In this document: in pieces, positions 1 to 6,202 of the stretch | Position numbering within the stretch: the stretch's first letter is position 1 | Layout: each line of letters begins with the position of its first letter | From: Megamonas sp. UBA1792 | Lineage (GTDB): Bacteria; Bacillota_C; Negativicutes; Selenomonadales; Selenomonadaceae | Assembly (NCBI GenBank): GCA_002315155.1 | Contig: DCFY01000131.1 | Location: forward strand, 1-8,308 | DNA: 8,308 nucleotides | Direction of reading: 5' to 3' | Made by a program: the position numbers and the translations under genes | The notes under the pieces: model-generated | What the model was told of the DNA's origin: nothing | Databases searched by the model: none | Seen by the model: the letters and a program-made list of their open reading frames with translations, nothing else

Positions 1-1100
1 CCTTCTATATTATTCACAACAAGAACCTTCGGTAAATTATATTTATCCGCAAACATCCAGTCACGTTCATCATGTGTTGGGACCCCCATGACAGCGCCTG
101 TACCATATTCATAAAGGACATAATTTGTAATCCAGATTGGCACACGCTTGCCATTGAATGGATTCACTGCATAAGCACCTGTAAACATGCCCTTCTTTTC
201 AGATTCACTTGATGTACGTTCAATTTCACTCAGATTGCGGACCTCATCCATGAACACACGGATTTCCGCCTCATTTTCGCGTCCCTTAATAAGCTTGTCT
301 ACAAGTGGATGCTCTACAGCAAGCACAACGTAGGTTACACCAAAGACTGTATGCGGACAAGTCGTATAAACCGGAATTTTTTCGTTAAAATCCGGCACAG
401 CAAAACTAAATTCCGCTCCCTCGCTACGGCCAATCCAGTTCTCCTGCATTGTCTTAACTCTTTCCGGCCATCCTTTTAGCTCCTTGAGGTCTTCAAGAAG
501 CACATCAGCATAATCCGTGATCTTGAGAAACCACTGTGACAAATCCTTTTTGACGACATCATCATCACAGCGCCAGCATTTACCATCAATAACTTGTTCA
601 TTCGCAAGGACCGTATTACATGTATTGCACCAGTTTACAGAAGCTTTTTTCTTATATGCAAGACCCTTTTTATAGAAAAGTTCAAAAAGCCACTGTGTCC
701 AGCGATAATAATCAGGACGGCATGTTTCGACTTCGCGGTTCCAGTCATAGGACAGCCCCATTTCACGCTGCTGCCGCTTCATATTTTCGATATTGGAATA
801 GGTCCAGTCCGACGGCTTCACACCATGCTTGATTGCTGCATTTTCTGCTGGCATACCAAACGCATCAAAGCCCATCGGATGAAGCACATTAAAGCCTTCC
901 ATTGTTTTATAGCGGGCGAGCACATCTCCAATAGAATAATTTCGTACATGACCCATATGTAAATTTCCCGATGGATAAGGGAACATTTCCAGCACATAGT
1001 ATTCCGGCTTGCTCGCATCCATTTCTGTCTGATATGCATGTTCTTCCTGCCATTTAGCCTGCCACTTCTTCTCAATATTCTGCGGCGAATATCTTTCCAT
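1..1100 (-). CDS. leuS: Leucyl-tRNA synthetase, N-terminal 366 residues (runs off left edge)
   Basis: Class I synthetase that charges tRNA-Leu with leucine in the cytoplasm. The ATG at 1100 is preceded by a strong AGGGGGAG ribosome binding site at 1107-1114, six bases away. Visible in order: the catalytic HMGH motif (residues 48-51) in a [15 protein letters not shown] context; a zinc-binding pair CNTC (158-161) and CWRC (175-178); then the CP1 editing domain. The editing site has TTCPHT at 246-251, where the family usually has TTRPDT, so Arg and Asp are replaced by Cys and His. The HDERD motif at 343-347, with the conserved amino-group-binding Asp, is intact. KMSKS and the C-terminal domains lie beyond the window; the usual length is about 800-870 residues. 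It is expressed from its own promoter through a leucine T-box, downstream of ileS and separated from it by a terminator. Identity is certain; the state of the editing activity is open. Confidence 0.97.
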   Translation of the reverse strand, partial: MERYSPQNIEKKWQAKWQEEHAYQTEMDASKPEYYVLEMFPYPSGNLHMGHVRNYSIGDVLARYKTMEGFNVLHPMGFDAFGMPAENAAIKHGVKPSDWTYSNIENMKRQQREMGLSYDWNREVETCRPDYYRWTQWLFELFYKKGLAYKKKASVNWCNTCNTVLANEQVIDGKCWRCDDDVVKKDLSQWFLKITDYADVLLEDLKELKGWPERVKTMQENWIGRSEGAEFSFAVPDFNEKIPVYTTCPHTVFGVTYVVLAVEHPLVDKLIKGRENEAEIRVFMDEVRNLSEIERTSSESEKKGMFTGAYAVNPFNGKRVPIWITNYVLYEYGTGAVMGVPTHDERDWMFADKYNLPKVLVVNNIE

Positions 1101-1131
1101 TAAAAACTCCCCCTAAATTTTTCTTTAAACT

Positions 1132-1165
1132 AAAAACCGTCCCCGGCTGCATAACAGCCAGGGAC
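1132..1165 (-). terminator. Intrinsic terminator of the leuS T-box
   Basis: On the minus strand GTCCCTGGCTG (1165-1155) pairs with CAGCCGGGGAC (1149-1139), giving 11 base pairs with one G-U, a five-base TTATG loop and then a short T run at 1136-1132. Its 5' arm (CCCTG) can instead pair with CAGGG just upstream in the T-box to form the antiterminator. It ends about 18 bases before the leuS ribosome binding site. Confidence 0.92.
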
Positions 1166-1340
1166 GAATTCATCGCGGTACCACCCTGATTAACGGCATT
1201 GCCGTCCTCTCTAAATCTTAACGCAATCAACGTCGGCACCTGCCGCTCCTCCACAGTGAGTTCAATACCCCCATCGCACCGACTCTCATCAACCGTCGGT
1301 TTTCTGTAGGCAAAAAGAAAGTATCTACTACTCTGCTTCA
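1132..1340 (-). promoter_or_regulatory. T-box leader of leuS, specifier CTC (Leu)
   Basis: A tRNA-sensing leader RNA: uncharged tRNA-Leu pairs with the specifier codon and, through its free CCA end, stabilises the antiterminator so that leuS is transcribed. The conserved T-box AGGGTGGTACCGCG is at 1187-1174 on the minus strand. The stem I distal hairpin has the typical ACCGACGG...AGAGTCGGT form at 1300-1278. The specifier sits in GAACTCACTGTGGAG, with CTC at 1260-1258, matching the product of the gene downstream. The terminator follows directly. The 5' limit of stem I (about 1340) is approximate. The specifier is read by analogy with known leaders and not from a computed fold. Confidence 0.93.
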
Positions 1341-1401
1341 AAAGATTTATGCTATATTGTACAAAGTTACAATCCTACTAAATAAATATGATTATTTTTA
1401 A

Positions 1402-1431
1402 TTATAGCCTATGCAACAAGGAAAAGTCAAT
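1402..1431 (-). promoter_or_regulatory. Sigma-70-type promoter of leuS
   Basis: On the minus strand a TTGACT -35 box (1431-1426) and a perfect TATAAT -10 box (1407-1402) are 18 bases apart. Transcription would begin near 1395 and give a leader of about 295 nt that contains the whole T-box. It lies between the ileS terminator and the T-box, so leuS can be transcribed independently of ileS. Confidence 0.8.
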
Positions 1432-1463
1432 ATTTCAGGAAGCTTACTGCTTATTATAGCAGC

Positions 1464-1511
1464 AAAAGAAGAGACAGTACAAGAACAGATTATCCTTGTA
1501 CTGCCTCTTTC
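1464..1511 (-). terminator. Intrinsic terminator after ileS
   Basis: GAGGCAGTACAAG (1507-1495) pairs with CTTGTACTGTCTC (1483-1471) on the minus strand with one G-U pair. Flanking A/T pairs extend the stem to about 16 bp. The loop is 11 bases and the 3' flank is TTC-TTTT. It begins 14 bases after the ileS stop codon and separates ileS transcription from the leuS promoter. The 5' flank is A-rich on this strand, so plus-strand activity is also possible, but no plus-strand gene ends here. Confidence 0.85.
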
Positions 1512-1524
1512 TTATAATTCCATC

Positions 1525-4500
1525 TTATTTTACACCAAGTGTAATTGCTTCACCATTTATGTTCCACTCTTTCGTGAAACCATCAATCTTGCCATATTCG
1601 ATTGCATCACCAAGGACGATGTCTTTGATGGTTGCTTCATTTTTCTGCATAAGTGCTTTGATCTTATCATTGCCAGTCGCATAGACCGTAATATGATCCA
1701 TAACCTCAAAATCGTTTTCTTTCCGCATGGTCTGCAGTTTACTAATAATTTCCCTGACAAAACCTTCTTCGACAAGCTCTTCGCTGAGCGTCGTTTCGAG
1801 AGCAACGGTCACGCCATTATAGCGTTGTGCCATGAAACCTTCCGTTTGTGCCATTGTAACTTCAACATCTTCCGACACAAGCGTAAACTCACCCGTCTTA
1901 AGTGTAAGTGTAAGCTTTCCTGTCTTGTCAAGCTCTTCCTTGGCTGTATGACCATTAACCGTTCCAAGAGCTTCTTTGATCTCGCCAATCTGACGACCAA
2001 CCTTCGGTCCAAGCACCTTAAATTGTGGTTTAAAACTATAGCTAAGATATTCTTCCATATCATCCTTGAAGGTTACGTTCTTCACATTAAGTTCACTTTC
2101 AACGATTTCCTTGAAGAAATCATCAAAGGTTCCCTCTGCTTTTACATACATATTGCCGATTGGCTGACGGTTCTTAATGTTGGCTGTATTACGAGCCGCA
2201 CGACCAAGAACAACGATCTCGAGTACAAGTTCCATATTCATTTCCAGGGTACTGTCGATATAATCTTCATGAACTGCCGGAAAATCGCAAAGATGAACGC
2301 TTTCCGGGGCTGTCTTGTCAATACTGCGGACGAGATTCTGATAGATGGCCTCTGTCATAAAAGGAATCATCGGCGCAGCTGTTTTTACCGTCGTAACAAG
2401 TGCTGTATAGAGTGTCATATAGGCATTGATTTTATCCTGTGTAAGTTCCTTCGACCAGAATCGTTCACGGCTTCTTCTTACATACCAGTTGCTGAGCTCA
2501 TCGACAAATTTCTGTAGAGCCTTCGCCGCTTCAGTTACCTTATAGTTCGAAAGATCGTCATCGACCGTTTTTACAAGTGTATTAAGGCGCGAAAGTACCC
2601 ATTTATCCATAACCGAGAGCTTACTATAGTCAAGTGTATATTTCGTTGCATCAAACGTATCGATATTTGCATATAAAATGAAAAACGCATAGGTGTTCCA
2701 AAGTGTACCCATGAACTTACGCTGCCCTTCCTGTACGGCACCATCATGGAAACGGTTTGGCAGCCACGGCGCACTGTTTTCATAAAAATACCAACGAATT
2801 GCATCTGCACCATGCTTACCGAGCGCATCCATTGGATCTACGGCATTTCCCTTAGATTTACTCATTTTGCGACCATTTTCATCCTGTACATGTCCAAGGA
2901 CAATAACGTTCTTATAAGGTGCTTTATTAAAGAGCAATGTTGAAATCGCAATAAGCGAGTAAAACCAGCCGCGCGTTTGATCGACCGCTTCGGAAATAAA
3001 ATCTGCTGGGAAGCGTTTGGCAAAGATATCCTTATTTTCAAACGGATAGTGCCACTGCGCAAACGGCATAGCACCAGAATCAAACCAACAATCGATAACT
3101 TCCGGTACACGACACATTTCCTTACCGCACTTCGGACATTTGATCGTTACTTTATCGATAAACGGACGATGCAGTTCAATATCATCCGGACAGTTATCTG
3201 ACATTGATTTTAGTTCTTCAATCGAGCCAATGGAGTGTTGATGTCCACATTCGCATTCCCAAATGTTAAGCGGTGTTCCCCAGTAGCGGTTGCGGCTGAT
3301 ACCCCAGTCCTGTACATGCTCAATCCAGTCACCAAAACGCCCCTTGCCTATGCTTTCCGGAATCCAATTGACTGTATCATTATTTCTGATGAGATCATCA
3401 CGAACATCCGTCATCTTAATAAACCACGATTCACGTGCATAGTAAATAAGTGGTGTATCACAGCGCCAGCAATGGGGATAACTATGTTCAAATACAGGTG
3501 CCTTGAAGAGCAGACCCTTTATCTTAAGATCCTTCAAAATAAGCGGGTCTGCATCTTTAACGAAAATCCCTTCCCAGTCCGTATCCTTTGTCAGCTGTCC
3601 CTTGCTGTCAACGTACTGGACAAATGGAAGATCATACTTCTTGCAAACACGGGCATCATCTTCACCGAAAGCCGGAGCCATATGGACGATGCCTGTACCA
3701 TCACTTGTCGTAACATATCCGTCGCACGTAACAAAGAAGGCTTTCTTATCGAGCTTACCAACCGCATATGGATAGAGAGGTTCATATTCTCTGTATTCAA
3801 GTTCCTTCCCCGGAAATGTTGCAAGAACTTCGCTGTCACCTTCGAGAACTGTGTTGACAAGAGCTTCCGCCATATAGTAGACAGTATCTTCATTTTTGAC
3901 TTTAACATAGTTTATTTCCGGATTTACGCAGAGCGCAAGATTAGATGGAAGCGTCCATGGTGTCGTTGTCCATGCAAGAAAGTACGCATCTTCACCTTTG
4001 ACCTTAAACTTGACCATTGCCGAGCGCTCTTTAATATCCTTATAGCCCTGTGCGACTTCATGCGACGAAAGAGGCGTGCCGCAGCGTGGACAGTAAGGTA
4101 CAACTTTATAGCCTTTATATAAAAGTCCCTTTTCCCAGATTTCTTTAAGTGCCCACCACTCAGACTCAATATAGTCATTTTCATATGTTATATATGGATG
4201 CTTCATATCTGCCCAGAAGCCAACAACATCGGAAAACTCTTCCCACATGCCCTTATACTTCCAGACAGATTCACGACATTTACGAACGAATGGTTCCATC
4301 CCATATTTTTCAATCTGGTCCTTACCATCAAGACCAAGTTGTTTTTCAACTTCAAGTTCAACTGGCAAACCGTGCGTATCCCATCCAGCCTTACGCAGAA
4401 CATTTTTACCTTTCATGGACTGAAAGCGCGGCAAAAGATCTTTGATTACACGCGTAAGCACATGACCGATATGCGGCTTACCGTTTGCCGTTGGCGGACC

Positions 4501-4635
4501 ATCATAAAATGTGAAGGTTTCGTTGCCTTCACGCTGATCGATTGTCTTCTGTGCAATATTGTTTTTCTGCCAAAACTTTTCAATTTCTTTTTCTCTCTGA
4601 ACAAAATTCAGGTTTGTATCTACTTTATTATACAA
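1525..4635 (-). CDS. ileS: Isoleucyl-tRNA synthetase, type 2 (eukaryote-like), 1036 residues
   Basis: Charges tRNA-Ile with isoleucine in the cytoplasm and edits mischarged valine. The chosen start is TTG at 4635, with AGGAGGGG at 4648-4641 just upstream, giving MYNKVDTNLNFVQRE, the usual N-terminus of this family. An in-frame ATG at 4719 lies inside the T-box leader and is not credible as a start. Motifs in order: HIGH (residues 55-58) after PPTANGKP; GWDTHGLPVE; the editing-domain motif WTTTPWT (222-228); HMAPAFGEDD (318-327); cysteine pairs CEC (461-463) and CPKC (500-503); and KMSKS (590-594). Length and motif wording (YCPRCGTPLSSHEVAQGYK, HMAPAFGEDD) fit the type 2 enzymes, which lack the C-terminal zinc finger of the E. 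coli type and are typically resistant to mupirocin. Type assignment rests on remembered motif patterns. It has its own promoter, isoleucine T-box and terminator. Confidence 0.97.
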   Translation of the reverse strand: MYNKVDTNLNFVQREKEIEKFWQKNNIAQKTIDQREGNETFTFYDGPPTANGKPHIGHVLTRVIKDLLPRFQSMKGKNVLRKAGWDTHGLPVELEVEKQLGLDGKDQIEKYGMEPFVRKCRESVWKYKGMWEEFSDVVGFWADMKHPYITYENDYIESEWWALKEIWEKGLLYKGYKVVPYCPRCGTPLSSHEVAQGYKDIKERSAMVKFKVKGEDAYFLAWTTTPWTLPSNLALCVNPEINYVKVKNEDTVYYMAEALVNTVLEGDSEVLATFPGKELEYREYEPLYPYAVGKLDKKAFFVTCDGYVTTSDGTGIVHMAPAFGEDDARVCKKYDLPFVQYVDSKGQLTKDTDWEGIFVKDADPLILKDLKIKGLLFKAPVFEHSYPHCWRCDTPLIYYARESWFIKMTDVRDDLIRNNDTVNWIPESIGKGRFGDWIEHVQDWGISRNRYWGTPLNIWECECGHQHSIGSIEELKSMSDNCPDDIELHRPFIDKVTIKCPKCGKEMCRVPEVIDCWFDSGAMPFAQWHYPFENKDIFAKRFPADFISEAVDQTRGWFYSLIAISTLLFNKAPYKNVIVLGHVQDENGRKMSKSKGNAVDPMDALGKHGADAIRWYFYENSAPWLPNRFHDGAVQEGQRKFMGTLWNTYAFFILYANIDTFDATKYTLDYSKLSVMDKWVLSRLNTLVKTVDDDLSNYKVTEAAKALQKFVDELSNWYVRRSRERFWSKELTQDKINAYMTLYTALVTTVKTAAPMIPFMTEAIYQNLVRSIDKTAPESVHLCDFPAVHEDYIDSTLEMNMELVLEIVVLGRAARNTANIKNRQPIGNMYVKAEGTFDDFFKEIVESELNVKNVTFKDDMEEYLSYSFKPQFKVLGPKVGRQIGEIKEALGTVNGHTAKEELDKTGKLTLTLKTGEFTLVSEDVEVTMAQTEGFMAQRYNGVTVALETTLSEELVEEGFVREIISKLQTMRKENDFEVMDHITVYATGNDKIKALMQKNEATIKDIVLGDAIEYGKIDGFTKEWNINGEAITLGVK

Positions 4636-4648
4636 AAAAACCCCTCCT

Positions 4649-4687
4649 AAAAAATAAAGCTTCCGGCCTGAAAACAGGACGAAAGCT
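4649..4687 (-). terminator. Gene-proximal terminator in the ileS leader
   Basis: On the minus strand AGCTTTCGTCCTG (4687-4675) pairs with CAGGCCGGAAGCT (4670-4658) around a TTTT loop, with 12 of 13 positions paired. It is followed by TTATTTTTT (4657-4649). The T run directly touches the ileS ribosome binding site. It is the second of two terminators in this leader. Confidence 0.85.
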
Positions 4688-4697
4688 ATCTCACAGC

Positions 4698-4733
4698 AAA
4701 AATAAAAGCCTCCATCCAAAACAGGATGAACGC
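4698..4733 (-). terminator. First terminator in the ileS leader
   Basis: On the minus strand GCGTTCATCC (4733-4724) pairs with GGATGGAGGC (4717-4708) around a TGTTTT loop, with one G-G mismatch and one G-U. It is followed by TTTTATTTTT (4707-4698). It overlaps the predicted 3' half of the antiterminator, as expected for the regulated T-box terminator. Confidence 0.8.
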
Positions 4734-4951
4734 CTCGCTATCATTTATACCACCTATTTCACATACCAACATATGCTATCCTTCTAACGGTGGATACCGG
4801 CACAGCCTACTCGAATTCTTTCAGCCTGCAACTCCAGAGTGATCTTCCGCATAAAATACTCGTACCGATCTCCCACTCGCATCGGCTCGCTAAGACTTTC
4901 TTTTCTGCCTACTGTCTCCATCAACATCTCTACAATATAGATTTACTCATC

Positions 4952-4980
4952 ATAATATCACATACACCAGCAAAACTCAA
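4952..4980 (-). promoter_or_regulatory. Sigma-70-type promoter of ileS
   Basis: On the minus strand TTGAGT (4980-4975) and TATTAT (4957-4952) are separated by exactly 17 bases. The transcript would start near 4945, placing the whole T-box in a leader of about 310 nt. It points away from lgt, so the two genes are divergent. Confidence 0.75.
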
Positions 4981-5028
4981 TAATTTTCTAATAAATTTTA
5001 AACCCTTCTACTTTTCATGCTTATGCCG

Positions 5029-5034
5029 TATAAT
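5029..5034 (+). promoter_or_regulatory. Candidate -10 box for lgt
   Basis: A perfect TATAAT lies 36 bases before the lgt TTG start in an AT-rich stretch. No good -35 box is seen at the right distance (TTCTAC at 5006-5011 is a poor match), so this is a tentative call. The rest of 4981-5064 holds only the lgt ribosome binding site. Confidence 0.45.
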
Positions 5035-5064
5035 AAATAAGAATTGTAAAAGGGAGGAATTGTT

Positions 5065-5901
5065 TTGCATCAATATTTATTTTTTATCGGTGACTTTCCA
5101 ATCCGCGCCTATGGACTCGTGTTAAGTCTCAGCATTATCCTCGCGACAGGTGTAGCTTATTTTCTCGCAAAGCAGGACGGCCGCTGGCACAACCACATTG
5201 TCGACATGGGTATCTATTGTGGTGTCGGAGGTATTATCGGTGCGCGGCTTTGGGATGTATTCTTTTTTGACTGGGCCTACTACCAAAACCATCTTACTGA
5301 ACTCTTCAATGTCTGGCAGGGGGGCATGGCTATACAAGGTGGTGTCCTCATGGGTGTCATTGTCGGCATCATTTATACTAAATACCACAATATTGATACC
5401 TGGGCAATGGCTGACATCATGGCTCCGGCAATCATTTTGGGACAGGCAATCGGTCGTTGTGCCAATCTTTTAAACGGTGATGCCTTCGGTGCACCAACTG
5501 GCAGCTCCTTTGGTATTCTCTATCCAACAACAACACTTGCCTATCACACCTATGGCAGTCAGCCCTTGTGGCCGGCAGAGATCTGGGAAGGTCAGCTCGA
5601 CATTGTCATCTTTGCTCTCCTGCTCATGTTTCGTACCACAAACCATGCAAAAGGACAGGCCTTTGCACTCTATGCGATGCTCTACTCCATCGCGCGATTT
5701 TTTCTTGAATACCTGCGCGGCGACTACAGCAATCTTGTTTTTGGCCTTTTCAAATCCGCACAGATGACGAGTCTGATCGTATTTCTGGCAGCTTTCTTCA
5801 TGTTCATCTGGCTCGGGCTAAAAAAGCCAGCACAAGCCGTCGTATCTATCGCAGCTCCAACATCAGCAAAGCCAAAAAATATACGCAAAAAAAACAGTTG
5901 A
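5065..5901 (+). CDS. lgt: Phosphatidylglycerol:prolipoprotein diacylglyceryl transferase
   Basis: Integral membrane enzyme that transfers diacylglycerol from phosphatidylglycerol to the lipobox cysteine of prolipoproteins, the first step of lipoprotein maturation. It has 278 residues, a normal length, and several hydrophobic segments. Start is TTG at 5065 with GGGAGG at 5052-5057, seven bases upstream; the next residues HQYLFFIGDFPIRAYGL are typical for the family. The Lgt signature is present as GRCANLLNGDAFG (residues 130-142), with Arg131, Asn134 and Gly142 matching E. coli R143, N146 and G154. A late RFFLEYLRGD contains the conserved Arg. GGMAIQGG (residues 86-93) has Gln91 where E. coli has His103. 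The C-terminus is a basic tail rich in Lys, Ala and Pro. It is divergent from ileS. No convincing terminator separates it from the downstream tRNAs, so it may read into them. Confidence 0.95.
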   Translation: MHQYLFFIGDFPIRAYGLVLSLSIILATGVAYFLAKQDGRWHNHIVDMGIYCGVGGIIGARLWDVFFFDWAYYQNHLTELFNVWQGGMAIQGGVLMGVIVGIIYTKYHNIDTWAMADIMAPAIILGQAIGRCANLLNGDAFGAPTGSSFGILYPTTTLAYHTYGSQPLWPAEIWEGQLDIVIFALLLMFRTTNHAKGQAFALYAMLYSIARFFLEYLRGDYSNLVFGLFKSAQMTSLIVFLAAFFMFIWLGLKKPAQAVVSIAAPTSAKPKNIRKKNS

Positions 5902-5927
5902 CACTCACCTGTTTTATCGCGTATAAT
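5898..5927 (+). promoter_or_regulatory. Strong promoter of the tRNA-Tyr/tRNA-Met operon
   Basis: Consensus TTGACA (5898-5903) and TATAAT (5922-5927) with an 18-base spacer. The -35 box overlaps the lgt stop codon TGA (5899-5901). Transcription would start near 5935, about 45 bases before tRNA-Tyr. A consensus promoter is usual for stable RNA genes. Confidence 0.85.
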
Positions 5928-5980
5928 CAATATTGTTCTTAAGCAGTTCAACCTTGTGTTGACGTGAATTTTTTTAGAAT

Positions 5981-6066
5981 GGGTAGGTGCCCGAGTGGCT
6001 AAAGGGAACAGACTGTAAATCTGTCATCTTCGGATTACGATGGTTCGAATCCATCCTTACCCACCA
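5981..6066 (+). tRNA. tRNA-Tyr (anticodon GTA)
   Basis: An 86-nt class II tRNA with encoded CCA. The acceptor GGGTAGG pairs with CTTACCC (6056-6062), discriminator A, CCA at 6064-6066. The anticodon arm ACAGA-CTGTAAA-TCTGT places GTA at 6015-6017. There is a long variable arm (CATCTTCGGATTACG region), as expected for bacterial tRNA-Tyr, and a T arm with GGTTCGAATCC. It is first in a two-tRNA operon. Confidence 0.97.
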
Positions 6067-6070
6067 TTTT

Positions 6071-6147
6071 GGCGGCGTAGCTCAGTTGGCTAGAGCATGC
6101 GGTTCATACCCGCAGTGTCCGGAGTTCGAATCTCTGCGCCGCCACCA
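6071..6147 (+). tRNA. tRNA-Met, elongator type (anticodon CAT)
   Basis: A 77-nt tRNA with encoded CCA. The acceptor GGCGGCG pairs fully with CGCCGCC (6137-6143), so it lacks the mismatched first pair of initiator tRNA. The anticodon arm TGCGG-TTCATAC-CCGCA places CAT at 6105-6107. The body closely resembles the Bacillus elongator tRNA-Met and not the lysidine-modified tRNA-Ile2. It follows tRNA-Tyr after four bases, in the same transcript. Confidence 0.94.
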
Positions 6148-6156
6148 TCGAATGAT

Positions 6157-6183
6157 AAGCACACCTTCGGGTGTGCTTTTTTT
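6157..6183 (+). terminator. Terminator of the tRNA operon
   Basis: AAGCACACC (6157-6165) pairs perfectly with GGTGTGCTT (6170-6178) around a UUCG tetraloop. T residues run from 6177 to 6183. On the minus strand the stem is the same but no T tract follows, so it would serve the convergent DapB-like gene poorly. Confidence 0.95.
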
Positions 6184-6202
6184 ATTAGTTCAGCCATCCA
6201 CC

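Larger units (their letters stand above)
4649..4940 (-). promoter_or_regulatory. T-box leader of ileS, specifier ATC (Ile), with two tandem terminators
   Basis: A leader RNA that senses uncharged tRNA-Ile. The stem I distal hairpin GCCGAT...GGGAGATCGGT lies at 4887-4864. The specifier lies in GAAGATCACTCTGGAG, with ATC at 4843-4841; it is the direct counterpart of GAACTCACTGTGGAG in the leuS leader. The T-box itself is degenerate: ATAGGTGGTATAAATGATAGCG (4757-4736) keeps the GGTGGTA core with the UGGU bulge that pairs with tRNA NCCA, but lacks the usual ACCGCG. ATAGG can still pair with CCTGT (4725-4721), which overlaps the 5' arm of the first terminator, and ATGA with TCAT, so an antiterminator is feasible. 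Two terminators follow, at 4733-4698 and 4687-4649. The 5' limit is approximate. Confidence 0.88.

Noticed and set aside
1072..1341. Minus-strand open frame of 89 codons upstream of leuS
   Set aside because: It coincides with the T-box leader RNA; the sequence is explained by conserved T-box elements and not by coding.
1411..2517. Plus-strand open frame of 368 codons opposite ileS
   Set aside because: It lies wholly antisense to ileS, whose motifs are unmistakable. The translation is Phe/Cys/His-rich without domain features, and there is no ribosome binding site at its start.
3235..4122. Plus-strand open frame of 295 codons opposite ileS
   Set aside because: Antisense shadow of ileS codons with no recognisable domain or start signal.
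4636..4719. 28-codon N-terminal extension of ileS from an upstream ATG
   Set aside because: It would translate through the T-box antiterminator and both terminators. The TTG at 4635 has the strong ribosome binding site and gives the family N-terminus.
5948..5975. Small hairpin TCAAC-CTTGT-GTTGA followed by a T run, as a possible lgt terminator
   Set aside because: Only five pairs, and the T run begins six bases after the stem. It lies inside the tRNA leader, so it would block the tRNA operon if it were efficient.
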